Below, one piece after another: positions 18,475-28,700 of a DNA stretch of 64,000 nucleotides. This DNA comes from Oleiphilus messinensis. Lineage in GTDB: Bacteria > Pseudomonadota > Gammaproteobacteria > Pseudomonadales > Oleiphilaceae. The first letter of the stretch is position 1, and every line of letters begins with the position of its first letter. Made by a program: the position numbers and the translations under genes. The stretch covers positions 4,605,001 to 4,669,000 of the forward strand of contig NZ_CP021425.1 of assembly GCF_002162375.1 (NCBI RefSeq). Reading direction: 5' to 3'. Below the pieces are notes generated by a model. The model was not told the origin of the DNA and ran no database searches. It saw only the letters and a list, made by a program, of their open reading frames with translations.

Positions 18475-19095
18475 ATGTCAAACCAAGAGACGCGCAATGC
18501 ATCAGGTCTCGAACAACTGGAAACGGAGCATGAAGCATTGGTCAATTTGATCGCGCGCTGTGCATTACGGGATCAGAAGGCCTTGAAACAGCTCTATCAA
18601 CTCACTGCCGCCTTTTTAAACGGGGTGGCATTCAGGATCCTGAAGGATACGGAGGCATCAAATGATGTGTTGCAGGAAGCTTTCGTTCAAATCTGGAGCA
18701 ATGCCGCCAGCTATCGCCCCGACAAGGCAAGACCCATGACCTGGCTGGCCAGTATTGTACGTTATCGTGCGCTGGATCGCCTTGAGAAAGAACAGCGACG
18801 GGCCAACCTGTTCGAGGAGGAAGGGGAGCTGGGGCTGGATCAACATAGTTGTACTCAACCTACACCGGATCAGGTAACTGATCAGTCACAACAGAGTGCC
18901 CAACTACAGCACTGCCTGGGAACACTGGGTGAAGAATCTCGAAAATGTATTGAGCTGGCGTATTTACTTGGATTTTCACGGGATGAAATTGCCGACAAAA
19001 TGAAAACCAACGTGAATACAATCAAGTCCTGGTTGCGTCGGGGGGGCGAGAAACTCAAGCTCTGCCTGACCAACCTGCAGTTGGAGGCTCGATGA
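18475..19095 (+). CDS. ECF-type RNA polymerase sigma factor
   Basis: A 206-residue sigma-70 family protein with region 2 (LYQLTAAFLNGVAFRILKDT ... DVLQEAFVQIWSNA) and region 4 (CIELAYLLGFSRDEIADKMK ... TIKSWLRRGGEKLK) and no regions 1 or 3, as in ECF sigmas. It overlaps the anti-sigma gene by 4 bp (ATGA), the usual coupling. Its operon begins with two exported RTX-like proteins, which are likely members of its own regulon (inference). Confidence 0.92.
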   Translation: MSNQETRNASGLEQLETEHEALVNLIARCALRDQKALKQLYQLTAAFLNGVAFRILKDTEASNDVLQEAFVQIWSNAASYRPDKARPMTWLASIVRYRALDRLEKEQRRANLFEEEGELGLDQHSCTQPTPDQVTDQSQQSAQLQHCLGTLGEESRKCIELAYLLGFSRDEIADKMKTNVNTIKSWLRRGGEKLKLCLTNLQLEAR

Positions 19096-19808
19096 TGACG
19101 GAATCAGAAAACCTGGCCTTGGAGTACGTACTGGGCACATTGCGGGAGCAGGAAAGAGCGCAGTTTATTGCTCGCTTGCGCACCGAACCTGAACTCATGA
19201 ATCAGGTGAGCTTCTGGGAGGAACAGCTGATGAATTTCCACCAAGGCACCCAACCCATAGATCCGGCGCAGCAAACCTGGAAAGCCATTGAGTCAAGATT
19301 GAACGGACCTGCTGAAGAGGCCCCCACCTGGCTGCAACGTTTCTTCGCCAACAGTTGGCAATGGTTCGCCTCTTCTGCACTCACACTGGTGATCTGCCTG
19401 GGCATTTGGTTTACGACCACGCAGCCTGTTGCACCGACCGATCCAACCAGCTATGTTGCGGTGATGACAAGCGAAGGCGGCGGTGCAGTCTTAACGGCGC
19501 TGGCTCCGAAAGGAAATGATTCTCTCTGGCTCAAATGGGAGGGTACGCTTGATGTCGACACAGAAGCGGATTTGCAACTCTGGGCGATCTCACGCTCCGA
19601 CGCACAAACACGCTCGCTGACGGTGCTGGATAACACCGGGGAAAACCGGGTTAAAATCGGAAAAGCAGAATGGGGCCTGATCAAGGATGCGGAATACCTG
19701 ATCCTCACCCGCGAAAAACCCGGCGGAGCAGCACAATCCACACCAAGCGAGTTCATTATTGCGAAAGGGCTGTGTATTCAATTTAACCCGGATTTGAAGC
19801 AGGGTTAA
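19092..19808 (+). CDS. RskA-type anti-sigma factor
   Basis: A 238-residue membrane protein paired with the ECF sigma gene. The N-terminal anti-sigma domain has the RskA pattern (LALEYVLGTLREQERAQFIA ... VSFWEEQLMNF). One transmembrane helix follows (WFASSALTLVICLGIWF), and the periplasmic C-terminal part ends as an RskA C-domain (LWAISRSDAQ ... EYLILTREKPGG). It is expected to hold the sigma factor at the membrane and release it on an envelope signal. Some ZAS-type anti-sigmas have a zinc HxxxCxxC motif; none is seen here. Confidence 0.88.
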   Translation: MMTESENLALEYVLGTLREQERAQFIARLRTEPELMNQVSFWEEQLMNFHQGTQPIDPAQQTWKAIESRLNGPAEEAPTWLQRFFANSWQWFASSALTLVICLGIWFTTTQPVAPTDPTSYVAVMTSEGGGAVLTALAPKGNDSLWLKWEGTLDVDTEADLQLWAISRSDAQTRSLTVLDNTGENRVKIGKAEWGLIKDAEYLILTREKPGGAAQSTPSEFIIAKGLCIQFNPDLKQG

Positions 19809-19886
19809 GCTTTCTATCCTGAGCACGTTCCGGCAGATGGTTATGTACACCACGTCTACTGGCACGTGTTCGAATAGAGTATTGCG

Positions 19887-20252
19887 TTAGCTGGGATCTT
19901 GCACGAGCTGAACTTCATTCTGGTCAGGGTCAAAAAGCGTTGCTAACCACCCACCCCAAAATTGCTTTTCCGGGCTACCACTAAATTTGACACCTCTTTC
20001 GACCAAATTTTTATGGGCCTGAAGAATATCCCGCGTAGAGAAGGATAGACCGGTAAATCTGCCCACCAACACCTGCTCGTCTTGCGGCGCAGACGTCGAT
20101 ACCGACTCAACAATTAGTTTCGTTTCTCCCGTGTCAAAGATGCAAAAACCGGCTTCCTGATTGTAACTCCCAAGCGTTAATCCTAACATTTGGTAGAATT
20201 CTTTAGCTTCGTCAATATTTCGTACAAATATCCGCGCTGCGCTTAGCTTCAC
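19887..20252 (-). CDS. VOC-superfamily (glyoxalase-like) protein
   Basis: A 121-residue protein with the paired beta-alpha-beta-beta-beta modules of the VOC fold: AARIFVRNIDEAKEFYQMLG at the start of the first and FSTRDILQAHKNLVERGVKF in the second, ending in ATLFDPDQNEVQLVQ. I take the GTG at 20252, with GGAGG 8 bases upstream; an ATG at 20297 adds 15 residues. The last module keeps the Glu of the metal site (NEVQL) but the N-module has no clear His, so the activity is uncertain. Confidence 0.78.
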   Translation of the reverse strand: MKLSAARIFVRNIDEAKEFYQMLGLTLGSYNQEAGFCIFDTGETKLIVESVSTSAPQDEQVLVGRFTGLSFSTRDILQAHKNLVERGVKFSGSPEKQFWGGWLATLFDPDQNEVQLVQDPS

Positions 20253-20505
20253 ACTATAATCCTCCAATTCCCTATATTTTGTTTCACTTGAACACATTAA
20301 CGCTCAACATCCGTTTCACAAATAGTTATATAGCCGAAATTGCGCGTTAATGTATAGATCCTTCGCTTAATTGAGCAATTGTCGATCATTTACATCAAAT
20401 ACCACAGGGGATCAGTCAAAGCGTGCTCACTCGCTATCCTGCTATTGCCTCCAAGGGCCAACGGTGGGAGGATGAAGCCTGGATGCATGACGAAAGGATA
20501 CCGAG

Positions 20506-22341
20506 ATGAGCCAAGAAGGAAACGAACAAGCACCGATTATTGAACTTTCGATTGTTATGGCAGGGGCCGTTAGCGCTGGCAGTTATACTGCAGGGGTGAT
20601 GACTCGTCTGTTTGAATTGCTGGACACTTATTACGAATACTACGATTCGAAACAAGAAAATCCACCGGTAGAATTCAGATTGAGAATGGTTGGTGGTGCC
20701 AGTGCAGGCGGCGTAAATGCAGCGATCGCAGCGGTATGTCAAAGCCGCAAACTCGTGAACGAAGGAGAAGAAATACCCGAATACCTGGCGACAAGTAAGA
20801 ACCCTTTTTACCACACTTGGGTTTCGGGGGTGAATACTGACACACTGTTAGCCCCAAGAACTGGAGGCAATCATCCCTCCGCAAACCCCAAAGCTATATC
20901 GTTATCGATTTTTAACGCCGGTGTACTCGATGATATTGGAGAGGAAATACTCGAGCAACGATTCACAGGACAACAATTCCAGAGAAAATGGTACCCACCA
21001 ACAACTCGACACCTTTTCACACTGACGAATCTTCCCGGTGTCGGTTACGAGATCACATTGGGCAAGAATACCCACGGCATGTACAACCACAGGGACTGGA
21101 TCAGTTTCTCGAAACAAAAAATTGCCTATGCGTTTTCACTTGACGACAACGCAGAGCACTGGAACAACCTGAGAGACGCGGGTTTAGCGACAAGTGCGTT
21201 CCCTATTGGCTTGTCCGCAAGGACTGTCGTTATAGATGATGTCAGCGTCAATCACTATGATGATCCTTTCCTACATCATCAATATGGCAGCATCCCGGAG
21301 AACAGACCAACCCCAACTGAGTGCCATACCCGAATATCCTGTGTTGACGGTGGCGTAATTAATAATGAGCCCATTGAACTGATGAATCGCTACTTGATAC
21401 AGGATTCAAACGCGGCTCCAGAGAATGCAGATCGCGATGTCACGCTCATGACCATCATGATCGACCCATTTCCCAATGTGCTCGGGAAAAAGCAGCAAAA
21501 AGATTGTAATGGTAATTGGCCAGAGACAACAGAGCTGGAAGAAACCTTTGGTACAGATCCGACTAACTTGTTGAAAGTGGGGCTTGGTGTAGTGGATGCG
21601 CTAAAGAACACAGCCCGGTTTAAACCCAACGCATTGAGCTGGGCAGATGGGTTTGATTACCAACACGGTGATGAAACGAAGAAAGGATTCCTGTTTTCAA
21701 TAAACCCCTCCAGAAAAAAGAGATCAGGTGCTGTCCCGAATCACGCGCATTTAGCATCGGGATTGTGGGGTGGTTTCTTCGGATTCTTTCACGAATCATT
21801 CCGTGACCATGACTTCAAATTGGGCTACCACAATGCTGATCGCATGCTGATGATGCACTTCAAACTCAACGAAGAACAAATCAGCGAGCCACTCGCAAAC
21901 GCATTGAAAAAATGGGAATCGTTTGAGAACAGTGATACGAAAGCAGCCAAAGCGAGAACTGAACCCGGCCTCTACATTTTTCCAAATGGATTAGGGGAAA
22001 CCAAACTATGGCGCCATATTCCCCAACCCGAGTGGCCAATCAAACACGCCTACGAGAAAGCCAAGCTGGTCTGGTACCCAAGACGAGAAGATCAGTTTGA
22101 ACGAAATGAGCGACGTGCAAAGCAATACCCGATATTAACCGACCTGCAAGCAACCGAAAGACAACTGATCAAACGTATTAAATGGTTTAGATCTGAACTG
22201 CTAAAGCAATCCACCGACAGCTCTTTCAAACGATTCTTTGCACCGTTTTTAGGGCGTATATTATCCGGTGCAATCGGTCTTGATGGGAAAATAAAACAAG
22301 CCTACAAATGTGCGCTTGATCGAATGTATGATGATTATTGA
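20506..22341 (+). CDS. Patatin-like phospholipase
   Basis: A 611-residue protein with a patatin-like catalytic domain in the first 300 residues. The oxyanion region is MAGAVSAGSYTAGVMTRLFE, the nucleophile Ser is in GGASAGG, and the catalytic Asp is in CVDGGVINNEP, giving the Ser-Asp dyad of this family. No signal peptide is seen. The C-terminal half is unrelated to patatin, basic, and of unknown role. It probably hydrolyses acyl esters of membrane lipids. A stem-loop lies 60 bp downstream. Confidence 0.85.
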   Translation: MSQEGNEQAPIIELSIVMAGAVSAGSYTAGVMTRLFELLDTYYEYYDSKQENPPVEFRLRMVGGASAGGVNAAIAAVCQSRKLVNEGEEIPEYLATSKNPFYHTWVSGVNTDTLLAPRTGGNHPSANPKAISLSIFNAGVLDDIGEEILEQRFTGQQFQRKWYPPTTRHLFTLTNLPGVGYEITLGKNTHGMYNHRDWISFSKQKIAYAFSLDDNAEHWNNLRDAGLATSAFPIGLSARTVVIDDVSVNHYDDPFLHHQYGSIPENRPTPTECHTRISCVDGGVINNEPIELMNRYLIQDSNAAPENADRDVTLMTIMIDPFPNVLGKKQQKDCNGNWPETTELEETFGTDPTNLLKVGLGVVDALKNTARFKPNALSWADGFDYQHGDETKKGFLFSINPSRKKRSGAVPNHAHLASGLWGGFFGFFHESFRDHDFKLGYHNADRMLMMHFKLNEEQISEPLANALKKWESFENSDTKAAKARTEPGLYIFPNGLGETKLWRHIPQPEWPIKHAYEKAKLVWYPRREDQFERNERRAKQYPILTDLQATERQLIKRIKWFRSELLKQSTDSSFKRFFAPFLGRILSGAIGLDGKIKQAYKCALDRMYDDY

Positions 22342-22400
22342 TTTACTTTGATGGAACTAAACAGCTAGATTCAAAAAATTAACATTATTGCAGGATGCTT

Positions 22401-22428
22401 AGCCAATACGCTTATGATTGTATTGGCT
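22401..22428. terminator. Intrinsic terminator candidate after patatin gene
   Basis: Perfect 9-bp stem AGCCAATAC/GTATTGGCT with a 10-base loop; ATGC and GCAT extend the pairing beyond a 2-base mismatch. Only a short T run follows. Another small palindrome lies at 22461-22478 and a GCCCCG/CGGGGC hairpin at 22495-22514, the last just beyond the PEP-CTERM gene end. Confidence 0.5.
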
Positions 22429-22530
22429 TTGCATACTATTTGAGTTGCGCATTAAGTTTTATACAGTCATCACTGTATTATAGGAAGCAAGTTTGCCCCG
22501 ACTCAAACCGGGGCTCTGTAACGGCGCAAA

Positions 22531-23202
22531 TCAGGCTTGACTAGGAGTTTTCTTTCTTCTTGTAAAACAAATTCCAGCTAAACCAAGTCCTAACAAAGCA
22601 ATACTGGCCGGCTCTGAAACACTAGCGGTTGAACGAATATTATCAATTTGAAAAAACGCAGGCCCAGTGAAATTTTCAGGTACGAACCAATCAAAGTTTA
22701 TACTAACCGTTTGACCGACAAAGCTACTTAAATCAAAGCTTCCAACTAAATCACCTGTGTCCAATACTGTAGTGCCTGATGTAGCAGAAAGGATGTTAAA
22801 GCTTGCCAGGTTAGCTCCACCTCCTGCAATTTCGATATTTACATCAAAAATTCTGTCTACGCAGCCAATACAAAAGTCAATCAAATTCCAAGCTGCGCGA
22901 TAGTCAAATAGTATTGTAGATTCGCTTGTTACGGCTACATCTTGAGAAATGCTGATAGTCCCTGGCCCGTTTCCATCAAAACCATTTAATGCTGCAAATT
23001 GTCCATCGGTGGGTGAAGAAGAAAAGAAACCAAATCCAGATGATACGCCACTCCCATTTACTTGTTGAGTAAACAAAGGGGCCGTCAAATCTTGTGTTGT
23101 CCAACCAGAAAAGTCACCAGTTTCAAAACTACCGTTATTAATAAGCGTTGCATTTACCGAGGTTGCAGACAAACATGCTGCAAGACATACAATTTTTTTC
23201 AT
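22531..23202 (-). CDS. PEP-CTERM sorting-domain protein
   Basis: A 223-residue exported protein. It has a signal peptide (MKKIVCLAACLSATSVNA), a beta-rich body beginning NNGSFETGDFSGWTTQDL, which is typical of PEP-CTERM proteins of carbohydrate-binding type, and a C-terminal sorting signal: SEPASIALLGLGLAGICF followed by RRKK. This tail is recognised by an exosortase, which is not in the window. Two Cys in FCIGCVDRIF may form a disulfide. Location is the cell surface or exopolysaccharide; ligand unknown. Confidence 0.85.
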   Translation of the reverse strand: MKKIVCLAACLSATSVNATLINNGSFETGDFSGWTTQDLTAPLFTQQVNGSGVSSGFGFFSSSPTDGQFAALNGFDGNGPGTISISQDVAVTSESTILFDYRAAWNLIDFCIGCVDRIFDVNIEIAGGGANLASFNILSATSGTTVLDTGDLVGSFDLSSFVGQTVSINFDWFVPENFTGPAFFQIDNIRSTASVSEPASIALLGLGLAGICFTRRKKTPSQA

Positions 23203-23663
23203 TATCCTAATTCCATTTGAGGTTATTCAGTTCTCGACAAGCAATAATTACACCAAAACCATATCTCATTGATTTTAGTGCAGTCCAACAATGTCAGCTA
23301 CAATATTCCACAATAAAATGTAAAGAAATCTGACAAAAAGCTGCTTTATTAAAGCCTGTTTTGTTAGTGCACCAATATTTTGAGCTAAGGTTACTCTCTG
23401 TTGATCTTGTCACTTGGTTTCCACATAGTCTCCGCAACAAAATAGTGCCCCTCCCAGTAGAGCACTGACAAACACCCTCACCCGGATGTACCAGTCGGAT
23501 GATCGCCTTAATTCATTTTTAGACTGATCTACATTTCTCAATGCCTTCCGTCTTCCATTGAAATAGGCCCAAGAACTAATTTTTCCCCTGAGTGTCCCAC
23601 CGGCAGTGACTTAAATTTTAGGGAACGAAACAGAAATTCATTCAGTGCATGGAGTATTCTTAA
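23203..23663. other. Intergenic region, nothing identified
   Basis: 460 bp between the divergent PEP-CTERM gene and the aldehyde dehydrogenase fusion. AT-rich near 23240-23380; no gene, convincing hairpin or operator was recognised, though promoters for both genes must be here. Confidence 0.4.
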
Positions 23664-25436
23664 ATGGAAGCCAAAGTTTTATTTGAAGAGATTGTACAGC
23701 CTAACGACATGGAGAAATTGTTTGGGTCTATGGAAAAGGTTGTGGTTCAAAATGGTGGAATAATATTTAATCAGGATGAATTAGCGGAGAGTTGTTTTTA
23801 TATTCAGACGGGTTTGGTCGATACCTTCAGTTTTGATGATGACACCCAGTCCGAGACTAAATTGGATAGTTACGAAAGCGGTGATCTATTAGGCGCCGTA
23901 GACATTGTTGAATCAACGCCCCACGCCATGTCTGCCGTGGCAAATGGAACCGTAGCACTTCTCAAGATTAAACAGGAGAAACTGAATCGACTCATGATTC
24001 AATCTCCAGCGGTCTACCAAGAGTTCCTGAAACTGGCGGCAAACACAGTCAACAAACGATATCGTGCCTTACAGGAAGTCGTAAAAGCACAGGCCGTATT
24101 TGGCCTCGAAAGCCCCGTCATTGATCAGATGATAGCAAGGGCATGCAAGGCTCAAAAATCAATACTGGCCGTACCAGAAGCCGCCATTGATCAGCTAATT
24201 AGCGATATAGCAGAAGCGGTATATGATCAGGCGGAATCCTTGGCAAAACAAACTGTTGAAGAATCCGGTATGGGCGTTTACGAACATAAACTGCTTAAAA
24301 TCAAACTCGGCACTCTCGAGGTTGCCGAGTCACTCATTGGCAAACCAGGTACTGAAACGATTCAAATTGAAGCACCAAATGTTGAAGTCGCGGCAATGCC
24401 AATGGGAGTGGTATTCGGATTGATACCAATCACGAATCCGGTTGAGACCATGGTGTTCAAAGTACTGATATCAATAAAGTCCAGAAATGCAATCGTCGTG
24501 AGTAATCATCGCAAAGGCCGGAATGTTGGTGACCGTACGCTTGAAATCATTCACGCAGTGCTTAAAAAACACAATGTATCCACCGACTTAGTCCAAACAC
24601 CAAACTTGCCTGCAAATCGAAAAGTCACGAGCGCCATTATGAAACATGACGGTATTGCTTTTATTTTGGCAACTGGCGGGCCCAGCATGGTGAAAAGTGC
24701 CTATCAATCTGGAACACCCGCTATCGGTGTTGGTAAAGGCAATGCCCCCGTCTGGATTTGCAAAGACGCGAATATTGAAAATGCGGTTCAATGCGTGGTT
24801 AACAGCAAAGCTTTTGATAACGGCATTGTTTGTGGTTCCGAAAATAACTTATTAGTTGATCAATCCATCAGGCACGAATTTATCGACCTTGCTATTCAAA
24901 CCGGCTCGGCTTATTTGAATGAAGATGAAGTTCAACGTTTGCTCATTACGCTGTTTACACCCCACGGAAAATTACAGGAGCAATGGGTCGGTCAAACCGC
25001 CGAAAAAATCTGTACTGCGGCACAAATAACCCGAGATTATCCGATCAAGGTTATCCTCGCTCCTGTCGTTGCATTCGATCTTCACTCCCCATTACTTCGA
25101 GAAAAGTTGATTCCAGTGCTATCCATTATGTTTACCGAGTCCGATGATCAGGCCTTAACCTGGGCTAAGCAAATTTTGTCTACTGAAGGAGAAGGTCACA
25201 CCGCCATTATTCACAGCGAATCCCGGGAAAACGTTCGCGCATTCAGTCAAGCGGTCTCCGTTAGTCGTGTCATCGTTAACACGCCGGGAACACTGGGCTG
25301 CATTGGTGCGGCTAACGGTTTGCAGCTTTCCTGGACACTAGGCTGTGGTACATTAGGCGGGAGCTCCACCAGCGACAACGTGACCTACACCCACCTTCAG
25401 AATACCAAGAGAATTGCATTACATTCGATTGCTTGA
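23664..25436 (+). CDS. Cyclic-nucleotide-binding domain fused to CoA-acylating aldehyde dehydrogenase
   Basis: A 590-residue fusion. Residues 1 to about 140 form a CRP-type cyclic nucleotide-binding domain (SCFYIQTGLVDTFSFDDD ... SYESGDLLGAVDIV ... HAMSAVANGTVALLKIKQ). The rest is an acylating aldehyde dehydrogenase of the EutE/PduP/AdhE-N type: catalytic Cys390 in DNGIVCGSENN and nucleotide-binding region GVVFGLIPITNPVETMVF. The known reaction is aldehyde + CoA + NAD to acyl-CoA. Allosteric control by a bound nucleotide is an inference from the fusion. No microcompartment genes lie nearby. It is not an adhE, since the alcohol dehydrogenase half is absent. Confidence 0.88.
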   Translation: MEAKVLFEEIVQPNDMEKLFGSMEKVVVQNGGIIFNQDELAESCFYIQTGLVDTFSFDDDTQSETKLDSYESGDLLGAVDIVESTPHAMSAVANGTVALLKIKQEKLNRLMIQSPAVYQEFLKLAANTVNKRYRALQEVVKAQAVFGLESPVIDQMIARACKAQKSILAVPEAAIDQLISDIAEAVYDQAESLAKQTVEESGMGVYEHKLLKIKLGTLEVAESLIGKPGTETIQIEAPNVEVAAMPMGVVFGLIPITNPVETMVFKVLISIKSRNAIVVSNHRKGRNVGDRTLEIIHAVLKKHNVSTDLVQTPNLPANRKVTSAIMKHDGIAFILATGGPSMVKSAYQSGTPAIGVGKGNAPVWICKDANIENAVQCVVNSKAFDNGIVCGSENNLLVDQSIRHEFIDLAIQTGSAYLNEDEVQRLLITLFTPHGKLQEQWVGQTAEKICTAAQITRDYPIKVILAPVVAFDLHSPLLREKLIPVLSIMFTESDDQALTWAKQILSTEGEGHTAIIHSESRENVRAFSQAVSVSRVIVNTPGTLGCIGAANGLQLSWTLGCGTLGGSSTSDNVTYTHLQNTKRIALHSIA

Positions 25437-25731
25437 AGTGGATAGACCATAGAATCAGCGCATTTATAAAAGGCCCAGGCCTGACCGATAGCTTGAGTTG
25501 TCGAAAAGCCTGGCCCATCGAGCAAGAGGAAAGTCGGCATCACCCCAAAGAGCACACGATGCCGCTGGCGCGCCCCTCGCAAGATATCCTGATATAAAAC
25601 TCTGTATCATCACCAACCACTCCCCTGAACAGTATTCCCTGTCAGAATCCAGTGTAGATTACCCCAATGTTCACCAATAAACCTATCAGCCATCATCTAT
25701 ACTAAAAAATAAACAAGAAGAGAGAAGTCTG

Positions 25732-28700
25732 TTGTTTCCTACATTGCCGGGCTATGAGATCAAAGAGAGCTTGTATCGGAGTGCACGTACGCTGGTTTTT
25801 CGGGGGGTGCGGAGTGCCGATCAGTGTTCTGTGGTTCTCCGGACAAGTGGTGCGCCGGCTACGATTGCCCAGTACGAAAACTTAAGTTTTATCCAGGACG
25901 TACTCTGTCGTTTTGATCACCCGGGCATTATCAGGTTTATTGACTGGATAGATACCCCGACCAAGCCCTGGCTGGTTCTGGATGATAATCAAGGTATTGA
26001 TCTTTGGCAGTATGCCACTCAGTTTGAAGATAAGCGGGTACCCGTTGACATTCTCCTTGATCTGGCGGTTCAGGTCGCGGATGCCTTAAGTGTTATTCAC
26101 CACGAAAACGTGATCCACAAAGACTTGCATCCCGGCAACTTGATAATTAATCCTGAGACCGGGCAGCTGCAAGTTATTGACTTTGGTCTGGCCTCGATTC
26201 TCAGCCGGGAACAGCCCGCCGTTGATGCCCCTGAAAATCTGGAAGGGATACTCGCCTATATATCACCGGAACAAACCGGCAGAATGAATCGGACACTGGA
26301 TTACCGGAGTGATTTTTACACCTTGGGTGTAACTCTATATGAACTTTTATGTGGACATCCACCGTTTAAAACGAATGATGCACTGGCTACAATTTACGCC
26401 CATATGGCAGTCAAGCCCACCCCGGTAACCGAGATCAACGGCCGCGTACCGGGGATGCTTTCTGAGATTATCGACAAATTACTGAACAAAAATGCAGAAT
26501 CTCGCTATCTGAGCGCCCAGGGTTTGAAAGCGGACCTGCAGAAGTGTGCCAACACACTTCGATTACTCGGTTCGATCAGCCCGTTTCAGTTGGCGCTCAA
26601 TGATATTTCAGATCGTTTGCACATTCCCCAACAGCTGTATGGTCGAGAAGAAGAGTACACTCGGATATTGCACCACTTCGAAGCCGCATCCCGTGGCCAG
26701 CCCCGACTGTTGTGCATTAAAGGCTATCCCGGAATCGGGAAATCCAAGTTAGTCAATGAAATATATAAACCGGTAGCCGCAAACCACGGCATTTTTATAC
26801 AGGGAAAGTTTAATCAGTTTCAAAAGAGTGAGCCTTATTCCGCGCTCAAACTCGCGCTGAGTGATTGGATTGATTACACCGTTGCAGGTAACCCTGACGA
26901 CCTGACTCAATTGCGCGAAAGAATATTAAGTCGACTCGGGCACAACGCCCGCGTGCTACAGGACTTCCTAGGGGATTTTTCGCTCATTCTCGGCGACATG
27001 CCCGCTTTACCCGAGCTTGATGTACAAGATACCCAAAACCGCCTGCACCGTGTTATTGAAGTGCTTTTTGAAGAAATCGCCCAAACGTGCACTGTCGTTA
27101 TTTTCATCGATGATTTGCAATGGGCAGATCATGGCACGCTGGCATTGCTTCCCACCCTGTTGAGCAATCGAATGGCAACAACAGAAGCAGCCGGTTCCAA
27201 ACGGAAATTGCTTATCCTTTGCGCATATCGGGAAGCCGAAGCCGGTCTACCGGACTCAATAAGGCAACTCAATGATGATATTGCAAAACAGGACGGAATC
27301 ACAGACACACTCACGCTAGCGCCACTAACCATTGAGACAACCACTGAGTTGTTAAGCGATGCGCTCCTGCAAACCCGACTGCAGGTATTACCGTTGGCAG
27401 AGCTGGTTCATTCAAAAACAGCAGGAAATCCCTTTTTTATAAAAGAATTTGTGAAGAGCCTATATTCTCAAAATCTGATTAATTTTGATCTTGAAGCTAA
27501 ACAATGGCGCTGGGATTTGCAGACCATCAGAGACCAGGACATCACGGAAAATGTGGTTGACCTGATGCTCACCCGAATGCAACAACTCCCCTGTGCCACA
27601 CAATATCTTCTGCAAACCGCTGCTTGCATCGGTAATCGCTTTGACGTTGAGACACTCCAAGCCGTGATGGCATTGACAGAACGACAAATCTTTGAAGACC
27701 TTGTACCGGCAATTGAGGCCGGACTGATCATTCCAAAAGGTACGTTCTGGGTACCGAATCAAGTTCCATACGCACAGCCTCCACAGGCACTCACGGAAGC
27801 AACCGCACTAGGTAGCGGAACTCACCCAGCACGGAGTCATTGCCGGTTTTGTCATGACCGCATGCAACAGGCAGCCTATGAATCCATGTCCCCGGAGGCA
27901 CGGATAAAAATACATCACGCCATTGGCCGTTGTTATTATGACCTTTTGCCGTCACAAAAATCGAACCAGTTACAGCTTTTTCAAACTGTAGATCATTTGA
28001 ATCTGGGGTTACCTTGCATAAAGGCAGAGAACGACCGCACTGACCTCGCCAAGTTGAATTTTGAAGCAGCAAAACAGGCTCGAGACTCGGGGGTGTGGGA
28101 TACCGCTTTTGCCTATGTCGATCAGGCTGTGTGTCTATATCAGGACATAGCCAATCCAGATTCAGATGAGCTCTGGGTAAGCATGCGACTTCTGCTGGTA
28201 GAGTGTAAATTTTTGTCTCACACTCCAGAGGAAGTAACTGCATTAGCAGATTCGATAATGCACAGCCTGGAACGGGCCGAAGACAAAGCACAATTATGCC
28301 TCACCATCGCCAATCATAACCTGATTACCGGCCAGCTCCTGGTCGGACAAGGGAAGTTGATTGAGGGATTACGCTATTTGGGCATCAACATTCCCCGACA
28401 AAAACACGAATTAACACAATCTAAACCGGAATTACTTGTCAAACTCGAAACCTGTTTGGAGCGCCAAGAAATTAAGGGCGGCTACACAGAAGAAACGATC
28501 GAGCACCTAAACACACTCCTGCCGTTAAAGTTATTGTCCCGACTAACCTACTCTGCCTACATATCTCGCAATTTAGAGCTACAAGAATATACCCTGTTAA
28601 AAGGGGTATTGCTGGTTTACAAAGAAGGCGGATTTAGAAACGTGCCGAATCTCATGTCTCTGTTTGGTGAGTTTCTGGTGCGGGAGAAAAAATACCAACG

